Assembly: GCF_052324685.1 (NCBI RefSeq)
Contig: NW_027507065.1
Coordinates: 62,001-126,000, forward strand
DNA length: 64,000 nucleotides
DNA from: Brachyhypopomus gauderio
Taxonomy: Eukaryota; Chordata; Actinopteri; Gymnotiformes; Hypopomidae
Reading direction: 5' to 3'
Below are positions 46,797-59,269 of the stretch, in pieces. Made by a program: the position numbers and the translations under genes. The notes beneath the pieces were generated by a model. The model did not search any database, was not told the DNA's origin, and worked only from the letters and a program-made list of their open reading frames with translations. Within the stretch, counting starts at the first letter, position 1. Every line of letters starts with the position of its first letter.

Positions 46797-47050
46797 AATG
46801 TATGCATTTAAATATCGAAAATATGTAAATATGTTTTGATGCTTTATTATTACTGGTCTTAATAACCTGCTGTAATAAACCTTGGCTTGGAGAATCAAAA
46901 ATCCTTCTCATATTTTTTTTATGTCTGCACTTAAAGGAAGACATAAAAACAGTGGAATTAATCCATTGACAGAAAAAACAAACAAATCACTTCTTAATGA
47001 ACAACAGATAATTAATCTGACACTATACAGGTAATCATTGTATTTATGTT

Positions 47051-47536
47051 TTACTGCAAACACTTTTGTATGTAATGGTAAAAGAAAAAATGATCCGCTT
47101 TTTCTCTAATGGTGTGCATCACTTCTTGATTTTTGTAAACTCGCTCAACTAGTGTGTCCTCCTGAGCACACACAACAAAATCACACCATTCTAAACCAGT
47201 CAAGAGGATCTGTCCCTGAACTTGCCAGCAGTACTTGTGTTGCCTCCGAAGTTTCAAAGCACCGCTTGACATTTTCAGATAGGGGCAGTCCACATAACTC
47301 TGAATGTTGGGGCATTTGACTTCTAAGAGTCCAAATGGTGGATTCTCAGAGGGATCGAAGATTACTCCATCAGGGGAACAACCCAGCCATGGAGCATCAG
47401 GGTGAATGACAAACCCACATGGTGAATAATTCACATTTTTCAGAATGCAGTACTCTTGAACTGCAACTGGCTCCATATGAATTCCTCCCCTCATGTCCTT
47501 GGTCTGGACAGTTCCCCTGTAGATTCTCTCTGCCAA
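47051..47536 (-). CDS. YqaJ-family nuclease domain, unit 4
   Basis: Gly92 form, catalytic motifs intact. Confidence 0.8.
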   Translation of the reverse strand: MAERIYRGTVQTKDMRGGIHMEPVAVQEYCILKNVNYSPCGFVIHPDAPWLGCSPDGVIFDPSENPPFGLLEVKCPNIQSYVDCPYLKMSSGALKLRRQHKYCWQVQGQILLTGLEWCDFVVCAQEDTLVERVYKNQEVMHTIREKADHFFFYHYIQKCLQ

Positions 47537-47591
47537 ATTCTCTGCAGAAGTATGTCCTCGAACATGGTTTGCCTCATGGAAACGTGTAGAT

Positions 47592-48759
47592 CAGGCATGT
47601 CAAACTCAGTTTGGCTGTGGGGCCGGATCCAGACCTTCTGTTCTCAGGTGAGCCGGATCAGTAACTACAAATCAACTCCAAATATTTAGCTTTATTTTTC
47701 AGTACTATGCTTTATCATTCAGCCTACATTTTTAGCCTACCCTACATATTATAATCATGGATGAAAAGGGATCTTTTCTAAGCACAACACATTAAAACAA
47801 TGAAAAAAAAAAGATTTTCATGTTTGACGGTGAATGTGTTAACAACTGGTTTATTTTAACAGTTGAGTGAATGCAGTTTTATACCTGAAGCAACTCACCA
47901 CATTAACAAACTCAAGTGGGAGCTATGAAAAAAATATTTTCGCCTTAATAGTCATACTGCTTTGAAATAAATAAAAAAAGAAATACAAATAAAAGTTATA
48001 GCAGTGCATGGGTAATAAAATTAGACTACATCAGATCAAACTACTAGGCTGGGCCTACTGAAGCTGAGAACATACTGCACAATATTAATTATCTTTAATA
48101 TGAAACCAGATGAATCTTATTTTTAATGATCTGTATTCATGAGTGCAAACAAATTTCGTGTCATCACACTTTTTTTCTCTCTCTCTCACTGCATTCCTGC
48201 AGTCTACTTGCTGCTGCTGGCTCCTGTAACTTGGCATCTTTTTGCCTTCACAAGTGCATCGATATTAGGTGTCAAATCCTGAGTAGCAGCACATTTAACA
48301 ATGTCATTCAAGTGTTTATTTGTTAACCTTGAGCGCTGCTTTGTTTTATTATTGTTCATTACAGAGAACACCTGTTCACAAAGATAAGTAGTCCCAAACA
48401 TGGATAGAACTTATGCAGCCATGGCTGTTAATTTGGGGTAACCTGGCACGAGATATTGATAAAACGTATTCATTTCCACGGACCCAAATTTATCCTTCAT
48501 AGCAGAATCGCTTCATAGCGGAATTGCATCCTTTGACTGAAGCTTTAACTCGTGTCAGTGCTGCATGCTGTCATTTACTGCCCTCTAGCGACCAGAGAGA
48601 GCATTTGATTTGTATTCATTTTTTAAAAATCACAACTTTTGATAGAAATGAGCTAGAGACTTGCTTCATTTTTTGACATACTCAGAAATTTATGCCGGGC
48701 CGTATTAAATAATCCAACGGGACGGGTCCGGCCCGCGGGCCCTATGTTTCACATGCCTG
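47592..48759 (-). mobile_element. Internally deleted hAT element, unit 4
   Basis: Full 1,168-bp form with the dimerisation remnant at 48204-48401. Confidence 0.85.
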
Positions 48760-49296
48760 CTGTACATGTTACTCTCATCTTTCTCAGACCATGCCATTCT
48801 TCACATCAACTCTGCTCCTGTGTTGCAGCTTCAATCCTCTGGCCCATGCTCAATCACACTTCCAGGGACTTAACATGCACTTCTTCCTCTTCTCACAAAA
48901 CATACGCACATTCTCATCGTCCCAGCCTATAGTTTTGGATAGCAAGGGGTGCTTCAGTGGGGGCACCTGGGATGTTCACAATTTCTCTCACTGCTGCTGG
49001 CTTATGATGGAATGAAACCACACTCCCTGCCTCTACAGGCCCAAAAGCACATTCAACTAATGGGACTGCAGTTCACATGCCCATTGTTGTAACCAGAGGG
49101 GCAATTACAGGACTAAAACTTCTTATAGACCTCTGACACTCTTAGCATGGCAACATTGGGCATTTCTCCATCCAAACGCTTTATAATGTGAACTTCTGAA
49201 AAATATTAAAAGCAAAAACGTGTATAACCATTAAATCAAATTACTGCCACAATATAATCTAAACTTCATTACACATCACATGGATCAAAGGTAATA

Positions 49297-50040
49297 TTTT
49301 TTTATTTTTTTATTTGCCTTTATTTAACCAGGTTAGTCCCTTGAGATACAAGATCCCTTTTACAAGAGAGACCTGGCCAAGAGAGACCGAGCAGCAGCAC
49401 AAATTACAACATTCAAGATACATTCAAAATCTCACATAAAATTTATTAAAACACGCACACACAGATGATCTGGACCTGACTGATTTTATCAGAGTCTTAA
49501 ATCTGTTCAAAGAAACAAGGTCCTTGATTTTTATATCAGCCTGTAACCGGTTCCATGTGTATGGAGCAGCAAAACTAAAAGCAGTCTTTCCTAGCTCTGT
49601 TCGAGCTCTAGGAACAGCAAGTTGCAAAAACTCACTCGAACGAAGACTGAGCAGACTTTGCCTTCTATTCAGAAGACAACATAAATAATTAGGCAAATTC
49701 CCAATTAGTGCTTTGTACATAAAAACATACCAATGTGCAAAACGTCGTGCCTGCAACAAAGTCCAATTCACTTTTGTGTATAACAAACAATGATGAGTAA
49801 GAGGTCGACAGTTTGTTATAAATCGCAAAGCACTATGATACACACTGTCCAGTATGCTCAAACAGTGCACAGGAGCATTCATATACAAAATATCTCCATA
49901 ATCTAATACAGGCATGAACGTTGCTTCAACTAACTTCTTTTTTACAATAAAAGAAAAACAAGATTTATTTCTATAATAAAAACCTAACAAAAGTCTAAGC
50001 TTTTTAATTAGATGTTGAATATAAGGTTTAAAAGATAACT
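49297..50040 (-). mobile_element. LINE ORF2 C-terminal fragment, unit 4
   Basis: The frame ends at 49424. It carries the private Ile-to-Met change in the WYVFMYKALIG motif. Confidence 0.75.
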
Positions 50041-50058
50041 TATATATATATATATAAC

Positions 50059-51149
50059 CTCACACAGTCAGCAGTTGAATTCCTTGGTTTTCGAACCTCC
50101 ATTTCTCCAACGGGTCCCGGCTTCACACCCTAAAAGTAGGGACACATTTAGCACTGTTTTAATGGTGGCTACATATGGATGAACATACATGTGACATACA
50201 AACTGACATGCTAGGTAACTCGCTGCTCGGTGTCTGTGCAGCTTTGGACTGGGGGTACAGCAGGAATATCTAGCTGAGAATAGTGTGCAGTCTGATAAAG
50301 AAGGGCAACCAAATGATTGCACAGGGCACATCCTGCCACACAGGAGCAATGGGTGCTCACCAAAATGACAGGGCTCGAGTGTTTTAACACCATCTAAGGA
50401 GAAAAAATATATTAAAATATCTGTTAACATTTTATTGAACAGCAGTAATTGAGCAAAAATAAATAAGTCAGGTAAAGTTTCCCAAATTAGTTGACTGTAC
50501 ACATCCACTTTAATTCACTGAAGGTAGAGAGATAAAATATGTAGGCACATGCAAAAGCTTGGGCACCAAATACCATGTTTTATTGATGCTATAGATTTAG
50601 TCAATGTGATTAGTGAAGGGTGTGATTGGAGATGACCACACCTTCAATATTTAATCAGCTTTGCTTATATTATGGCAGTAATCTGATGTAGTGGTTATAC
50701 ACTTCTATACACTTGTACATTAAAGGAGTGGTTCCCAAACGTTTTCTGCCGTGCCCCCCATTAATAGATGAGAATAATTTTGCGCCCCCCACTGCGCCCA
50801 ATATTTTGTTGAGTGAGAACAGGATATTTTGTTTTGCCAGAACAGGAACAACTGTATGTGAAGTCCCTGGAAGTCTTATTCAGCAAAGACCACAGGATTA
50901 AGGCTGCTTTTGCTTCTTTAGTTCAGACTGCCATATTTAAATATCTTGCGAAAAAACAGTAATTGTTATGACTGATTAGTGCATGTTTGTACATACATAC
51001 ATACATACATATATACACAAACACTTGTGTGTGTGTGTGTGTAACCATTGATCCTACTCTCAAGTCATGTGGCTTTTCACTTTTCCTCATAGACCTATGA
51101 CAAACTGCCCTCACGCGGACCTCTCCTGTCACCTTGTTTTTCATTGACA
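50059..51149 (-). pseudogene. Upstream exons of the SWIM-YqaJ gene, unit 4
   Basis: Exons at 51058-51149, 50211-50393 (SWIM) and 50059-50129. Confidence 0.72.
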
Positions 51150-54100
51150 CTGTGCAGGGGGGAAGATGAATAAAAATAAAAATGTAATGATATGCTACTT
51201 ACACAGCAGCTTCATAGTTAGCTAGCTAAAACAAACATCTCAATAGTAAGTAATAGCTTGTGGTCTGTCAAGGTAAATTTATTGATACAATCACTAACGT
51301 TAACATGGATACAAGGAAGCGTTTGCTAACCATACTTTATTAGATGCAGCACAATATAACTAAAAAAAGATGGCTTAATTGTCAAATTTGATCAAGCCAG
51401 TCCAAAGACATTCACAGTTAGCTCGTTAGTTTCCTGTTTACTTCCTAGAAACGTCAGCGGGCGTCATATGCCGACTTGAAGCTGATTGGTTTATGCAAAA
51501 TAGTAATGCATTGTGGTAGCGAAATCTTATTTTTGCACAGGGAAAAATGGAATAATGTTTGAACAGTTAATGTAGAACTAGAATATATGTAATATAGGAC
51601 TATTCTGTTTCCTAAAATATATTTAGGTTAATATACTTTTTGGCATACCGTCCTCGAGACATATATGAATTTGCAGCTCTTTATATACTGCACATACCAT
51701 CTAAACCTGGTTGCCAGATTCGCGGTTTTCACTCCAAATTGGGCTTGTTTGAAACTCCTTCAAAGTTTTTCGTTTTTGGGCTACTTTTCACTTGGCCCAC
51801 CGCGGGAGTTACAAGTCAACAATAACAATCGATGGCGATATAATACTTAAATAGTCTCAATTTTAACACTCTAACACTTTGGGCTACTTTTGGCTTCTGA
51901 CGGGCGCATTTTACACTGACTTTGGCCGGGATATTTATGCACGACCTGCCAACCCTGGCCACACTCGCTCGTGTTGACTGCAAGTGCACCAACTTGATCA
52001 GTCCACAGAGACAAGCCGGAGCCTTACAAGTGATTGGAAGCTCTTCTAACCAATAGTTTACTTCCTTCTGAAGCTAACCAGCCCTCATTTGCCATGATTG
52101 CTCAATTATATTTTTTTATTGAGCCCTCGGAAAGTCGCGCTTCATTTCCAATGTGGGTCCGCTAGCATAGCAACATAAGCTAACCGCTAACCTTTGCTAA
52201 CCTAAGCCAAGCTCCCCAGAACGCACTATTCGGCGAAACTGAAGCAGTCGTGGATTATTTTGTTCGTTTTTATTCTGATTGTGGATACTTTTGAACATAA
52301 ACCGATAACTTTTTATGGAATATATGAGCAATTTTCGGCATTTTCGCCAACCCGGAAGTGAGACCGTACACCCGCTACGACGCGACTCAGTGTACACGTG
52401 AGTAAAAATTGATAATTTTTCATAAGCGATATTGTACAAAATATATATTCTAATACTAAACATTAGATTATAGACAGTATTGGAGCTTTTGAGTGCTGGA
52501 GTACTCTGTATCGTGTCGGATGCTACCGGAGTTGGCTACGGTAGCTTGGCATAGCCTGTCGGACTATATTGGACATAAATATCATATCATAGGCCTACAG
52601 GGTTCCCACGGGTCCTTGAAATCCTTGAAAGTTTGTGAATCTGAAAAAATAAGTTCAAGGCCCTGGAAAGTTTTTGAAAACAGGCATAAAAGACAGCCGT
52701 CCTTGACGGTCCTTGAATATTTTAGAGGGTTTGAAATTTCACATGGATGAAGACCGCGGTCACAGAATAATAGGGCACAGTTGGTAAGGAAGTCAATATT
52801 TACAAAAGATTGCTATGAAAAAGATTGCCATGATGTTTTAAATTTCTCATCCTTTGTTGAAAAAATATGATCTGATATGAGTTGTTATAAAGATTTAAAG
52901 AAAGTCTGCAAAGTGATTCCTTTAACATTTTATATTCAGAGTTGACTGTTTCGATGCCCATGTTAAAAGTGAATGACTGTTGAGTTCAAGTGTAATAACA
53001 AGATTATCACTGATGGTATGAGACAAAAGATATAATAGATATTCTTTCAAGAAACATCCTAATAAAAATTATAAAACCACAAAGGCTTGTCAAATGGCTC
53101 ATGTCTTCTAAAGTAAAAGAGACTCATTTCAAAATAATAAATAAGATATATCCTGTAGCCATGTTTCTTGAAAGAAGAGTTAAACTTGATGTGGATTAAT
53201 GGACCTTTTTTAAGTCAGAAGATGAATCCCAGGAGCATATGTTTTTCCATCTCAATATTTACAAAGTTTTTGCATGGACACTAGAAACTGGATTAATCTC
53301 AAACTTCTTTCTTTTGATACCATTATACTTCAGTTCGAATTTCTCTGATTCCATAAATTCACTACCATAAGTGGAGTGGTTAAAAGGCTGTTCTCTTTAT
53401 GAATGAATATTATTCTTTATTAAGTAGATTTAAAAACTACCGGTATGCTAGAATCATCTCACGCCAGATTTCTCTAGAAATCTATAGTTCTAATCTCATT
53501 ATATGGCTTTGCTCCTCTGTTTTATGTATGTACTGTATGTGTATATGCATATGTGTATTATTGTTATTATTATTATTATTTGTCTACTGTCAACGTGTCA
53601 TTATTTTGCCAGCACAAGTTCATTTAAAATGACATTGATTCTACAGGGCCTATGCTGACTTTTACTTGGCAAAGTTTGGTCATTCTCCTGTAGAGAAATT
53701 TGTTTGTTTGTTCAGCACCGAAAGCAAGTGTTTCCTGTAGGTAGTTGTTGATCCTTCAACAACTATAGCCATTTTACGTGAATGTCGTCATCTCAGATGT
53801 GCATTGCTAAATTGCCAGTCATGCACAGAAAATTTCAGGATGCATGGCTTGAAATGACATTCAGTCTTTTGAATTTGCGTTGTATTAACATCGTTTTTTG
53901 ATAACATATTCAGGGGTAAGAGTAGGTAAATGCTGGCAGGTGCTGTCCTTGAATTTGAGGAAGTTGGTCCTGGAAAGTCATTGAAAGGTCCTTGAATTTT
54001 ATGTTAACCAAGGTGTGGGAACCCTGTCTGACATTCCTGGCATATTAGCATCTGTAATAGAGGTTCTAAAATAAAACAAACCAAGGAATATGGTATTGAA

Positions 54101-54357
54101 GTGAATCAATATGTTCCCCCAACTGTCTACTTCAGTTTGAGCCATGAATTATCATTTCCCTATATGTACAACCTGAGATATCTAGTTTTATAGTGGACTA
54201 TGTCGGGAATCTGAGGAATTTTTAAAATGTCCGCCTGGAATGTGTGCACAATAGAGTTAAAATGATCTAAAAAGATGAGCTTCTGAACAAAAATACTGGA
54301 TATGACTGATTCGTTTTTGATCAGTGTATCTTAATAATCCATCTACTGTCTTTGCAG

Positions 54358-54868
54358 GTTTGCAACCTACAACCACCTGATGGCCTTCTGGGAACTGATT
54401 GAACCTGCAACACATCAGATGATACGGGTCACCAACTCCAAACCTACTTTCTTAATTGGAATGGCACCCCATAGTGCCATAACCTTTGTGTCTGGACTCT
54501 ATGCTGGGTCTATTAGTGACAGGGAGATGTTCAGACAGTCAGGAATTATTCCTCTACTTACCCATGACATGGCAATAATGGTGGATAAGGGCTTCCTGGT
54601 AGACGATCTTGTACCATGTAAGATCCACAGGCCAGTTTTCCTGAAAAGGTGCACACGAATGTCTGCACATGACGTAAAACACACACAGTCCGTAGCCAGG
54701 CTCAGGGTACATGTTGAACGGTGCATCCGACAAGTAAAGGAGCACAAATTGTTTGACACCGTCATCCCCATGTCTATTTCAGGCAGCATAAATCAGCTAT
54801 TTACTGTATCTTGTCTGCTTGTGAACTATCAGAATGGACCACTTGTAAAGACATGGAGCAAATTTTAG
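54358..54868 (+). CDS. DDE transposase C-terminal exon, unit 5
   Basis: TAG-terminated form, as in units 2-4. Exon 1 is at 52324-52397. Confidence 0.8.
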
Positions 54869-55122
54869 AATGTATGCATTTAAATATCGAAAATATGTAA
54901 ATATGTTTTGATGCTTTATTATTACTGGTCTTAATAACCTGCTGTAATAAACCTTGGCTTGGAGAATCAAAAATCCTTCTCATATTTTTTTTATGTCTGC
55001 ACTTAAAGGAAGACATAAAAACAGTGGAATTAATCCATTGACAGAAAAAACAAACAAATCACTTCTTAATGAACAACAGATAATTAATCTGACACTATAC
55101 AGGTAATCATTGTATTTATGTT

Positions 55123-55608
55123 TTACTGCAAACACTTTTGTATGTAATGGTAAAAGAAAAAATGATCCGCTTTTTCTCTAATGGTGTGCATCACTTCTTG
55201 ATTTTTGTAAACTCGCTCAACTAGTGTGTCCTCCTGAGCACACACAACAAAATCACACCATTCTAAACCAGTCAAGAGGATCTGTCCCTGAACTTGCCAG
55301 CAGTACTTGTGTTGCCTCCGAAGTTTCAAAGCACTGCTTGACATTTTCAGATAGGGGCAGTCCACATAACTCTGAATGTTGGGGCATTTGACTTCTAAGA
55401 GTCCAAATGGTGGATTCTCAGAGGGATCGAAGATTACTCCATCAGGGGAACAACCCAGCCATGGAGCATCAGGGTGAATGACAAACCCACATGGTGAATA
55501 ATTCACATTTTTCAGAATGCAGTACTCTTGAACTGCAACTGGCTCCATATGAATTCCTCCCCTCATGTCCTTGGTCTGGACAGTTCCCCTGTAGATTCTC
55601 TCTGCCAA
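55123..55608 (-). CDS. YqaJ-family nuclease domain, unit 5
   Basis: Differs from units 1-4 by Ser at position 92 (KMSSSALKL), outside the catalytic motifs. Confidence 0.8.
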   Translation of the reverse strand: MAERIYRGTVQTKDMRGGIHMEPVAVQEYCILKNVNYSPCGFVIHPDAPWLGCSPDGVIFDPSENPPFGLLEVKCPNIQSYVDCPYLKMSSSALKLRRQHKYCWQVQGQILLTGLEWCDFVVCAQEDTLVERVYKNQEVMHTIREKADHFFFYHYIQKCLQ

Positions 55609-55663
55609 ATTCTCTGCAGAAGTATGTCCTCGAACATGGTTTGCCTCATGGAAACGTGTAGAT

Positions 55664-56831
55664 CAGGCATGTCAAACTCAGTTTGGCTGTGGGGCCGGAT
55701 CCAGACCTTCTGTTCTCAGGTGAGCCGGATCAGTAACTACAAATCAACTCCAAATATTTAGCTTTATTTTTCAGTACTATGCTTTATCATTCAGCCTACA
55801 TTTTTAGCCTACCCTACATATTATAATCATGGATGAAAAGGGATCTTTTCTAAGCACAACACATTAAAACAATGAAAAAAAAAAGATTTTCATGTTTGAC
55901 GGTGAATGTGTTAACAACTGGTTTATTTTAACAGTTGAGTGAATGCAGTTTTATACCTGAAGCAACTCACCACATTAACAAACTCAAGTGGGAGCTATGA
56001 AAAAAATATTTTCGCCTTAATAGTCATACTGCTTTGAAATAAATAAAAAAAGAAATACAAATAAAAGTTATAGCAGTGCATGGGTAATAAAATTAGACTA
56101 CATCAGATCAAACTACTAGGCTGGGCCTACTGAAGCTGAGAACATACTGCACAATATTAATTATCTTTAATATGAAACCAGATGAATCTTATTTTTAATG
56201 ATCTGTATTCATGAGTGCAAACAAATTTCGTGTCATCACACTTTTTTTCTCTCTCTCTCACTGCATTCCTGCAGTCTACTTGCTGCTGCTGGCTCCTGTA
56301 ACTTGGCATCTTTTTGCCTTCACAAGTGCATCGATATTAGGTGTCAAATCCTGAGTAGCAGCACATTTAACAATGTCATTCAAGTGTTTATTTGTTAACC
56401 TTGAGCGCTGCTTTGTTTTATTATTGTTCATTACAGAGAACACCTGTTCACAAAGATAAGTAGTCCCAAACATGGATAGAACTTATGCAGCCATGGCTGT
56501 TAATTTGGGGTAACCTGGCACGAGATATTGATAAAACGTATTCATTTCCACGGACCCAAATTTATCCTTCATAGCAGAATCGCTTCATAGCGGAATTGCA
56601 TCCTTTGACTGAAGCTTTAACTCGTGTCAGTGCTGCATGCTGTCATTTACTGCCCTCTAGCGACCAGAGAGAGCATTTGATTTGTATTCATTTTTTAAAA
56701 ATCACAACTTTTGATAGAAATGAGCTAGAGACTTGCTTCATTTTTTGACATACTCAGAAATTTATGCCGGGCCGTATTAAATAATCCAACGGGACGGGTC
56801 CGGCCCGCGGGCCCTATGTTTCACATGCCTG
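55664..56831 (-). mobile_element. Internally deleted hAT element, unit 5
   Basis: Full-length form with the dimerisation remnant at 56276-56473. Confidence 0.85.
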
Positions 56832-57368
56832 CTGTACATGTTACTCTCATCTTTCTCAGACCATGCCATTCTTCACATCAACTCTGCTCCTGTGTTGCAG
56901 CTTCAATCCTCTGGCCCATGCTCAATCACACTTCCAGGGACTTAACATGCACTTCTTCCTCTTCTCACAAAACATACGCACATTCTCATCGTCCCAGCCT
57001 ATAGTTTTGGATAGCAAGGGGTGCTTCAGTGGGGGCACCTGGGATGTTCACAATTTCTCTCACTGCTGCTGGCTTATGATGGAATGAAACCACACTCCCT
57101 GCCTCTACAGGCCCAAAAGCACATTCAACTAATGGGACTGCAGTTCACATGCCCATTGTTGTAACCAGAGGGGCAATTACAGGACTAAAACTTCTTATAG
57201 ACCTCTGACACTCTTAGCATGGCAACATTGGGCATTTCTCCATCCAAACGCTTTATAATGTGAACTTCTGAAAAATATTAAAAGCAAAAACGTGTATAAC
57301 CATTAAATCAAATTACTGCCACAATATAATCTAAACTTCATTACACATCACATGGATCAAAGGTAATA

Positions 57369-58110
57369 TTTTTTTATTTTTTTATTTGCCTTTATTTAAC
57401 CAGGTTAGTCCCTTGAGATACAAGATCCCTTTTACAAGAAAGACCTGGCCAAGAGAGACCGAGCAGCAGCACAAATTACAACATTCAAGATACATTCAAA
57501 ATCTCACATAAAATTTATTAAAACACGCACACACAGATGATCTGGACCTGACTGATTTTATCAGAGTCTTAAATCTGTTCAAAGAAACAAGGTCCTTGAT
57601 TTTTATATCAGCCTGTAACCGGTTCCATGTGTATGGAGCAGCAAAACTAAAAGCAGTCTTTCCTAGCTCTGTTCGAGCTCTAGGAACAGCAAGTTGCAAA
57701 AACTCACTCGAACGAAGACTGAGCAGACTTTGCCTTCTATTCAGAAGACAACATAAATAATTAGGCAAATTCCCAATTAGTGCTTTGTAAATAAAAACAT
57801 ACCAATGTGCAAAACGTCGTGCCTGCAACAAAGTCCAATTCACTTTTGTGTATAACAAACAATGATGAGTAAGAGGTCGACAGTTTGTTATAAATCGCAA
57901 AGCACTATGATACACACTGTCCAGTATGCTCAAACAGTGCACAGGAGCATTCATATACAAAATATCTCCATAATCTAATACAGGCATGAACGTTGCTTCA
58001 ACTAACTTCTTTTTTACAATAAAAGAAAAACAAGATTTATTTCTATAATAAAAACCTAACAAAAGTCTAAGCTTTTTAAATAGATGTTGAATATAAGGTT
58101 TAAAAGATAA

Positions 58111-58112
<2 letters not shown>
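57369..58112 (-). mobile_element. LINE ORF2 C-terminal fragment, unit 5
   Basis: The frame ends at 57496. A T-to-A change near 58080 separates it from the other copies. Confidence 0.75.

Positions 58113-58176
<64 letters not shown>
58113..58176. repeat. (TA)32 microsatellite, unit 5
   Basis: A pure 64-bp TA run, much longer than in units 2-4 and shorter than in unit 1. Confidence 0.95.
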
Positions 58177-58177
<1 letters not shown>

Positions 58178-58178
58178 C

Positions 58179-59269
58179 CTCACACAGTCAGCAGTTGAAT
58201 TCCTTGGTTTTCGAACCTCCATTTCTCCAACGGGTCCTGGCTTCACACCCTAAAAGTAGGGACACATTTAGCACTGTTTTAATGGTGGCTACATATGGAT
58301 GAACATACATGTGACATACAAACTGACATGCTAGGTAACTCGCTGCTCGGTGTCTGTGCAGCTTTGGACTGGGGGTACAGCAGGAATATCTAGCTGAGAA
58401 TAGTGTGCAGTCTGATAAAGAAGGGCAACCAAATGATTGCACAGGGCACATCCTGCCACACAGGAGCAATGGGTGCTCACCAAAATGACAGGGCTCGAGT
58501 GTTTTAACACCATCTAAGGAGAAAAAATATATTAAAATATCTGTTAACATTTTATTGAACAGCAGTAATTGAGCAAAAATAAATAAGTCAGGTAAAGTTT
58601 CCCAAATTAGTTGACTGTACACATCCACTTTAATTCACTGAAGGTAGAGAGATAAAATATGTAGGCACATGCAAAAGCTTGGGCACCAAATACCATGTTT
58701 TATTGATGCTATAGATTTAGTCAATGTGATTAGTGAAGGGTGTGATTGGAGATGACCACACCTTCAATATTTAATCAGCTTTGCTTATATTATGGCAGTA
58801 ATCTGATGTAGTGGTTATACACTTCTATACACTTATACATTAAAGGAGTGGTTCCCAAACGTTTTCTGCCGTGCCCCCCATTAATAGATGAGAATAATTT
58901 TGCGCCCCCCACTGCGCCCAATATTTTGTTGAGTGAGAACAGGATATTTTGTTTTGCCAGAACAGGAACAACTGTATGTGAAGTCCCTGGAAGTCTTATT
59001 CAGCAAAGACCACAGGATTAAGGCTGCTTTTGCTTCTTTAGTTCAGACTGCCATATTTAAATATCTTGCGAAAAAACAGTAATTGTTATGACTGATTAGT
59101 GCATGTTTGTACATACATACATACATACATATATACACAAACACTTGTGTGTGTGTGTGTGTAACCATTGATCCTACTCTCAAGTCATGTGGCTTTTCAC
59201 TTTTCCTCATAGACCTATGACAAACTGCCCTCACGCGGACCTCTCCTGTCACCTTGTTTTTCATTGACA
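58179..59269 (-). pseudogene. Upstream exons of the SWIM-YqaJ gene, unit 5
   Basis: Exons at 59178-59269, 58331-58513 (SWIM) and 58179-58249. The last has a private change near 58238. Confidence 0.72.

Larger units (their letters stand above)
44032..52103. repeat. Tandem unit 4 (8,072 bp)
   Basis: No retrovirus or piggyBac. With units 5 and 6 it shares a 6-bp insertion making TACCGGTA (45368-45375) and AAAATGACATTG near 45556. It has the short TA tract of units 2 and 3. Private changes include an Ile-to-Met codon in the LINE (near 49718) and TAATACTTAAAT near 51843. Confidence 0.97.
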
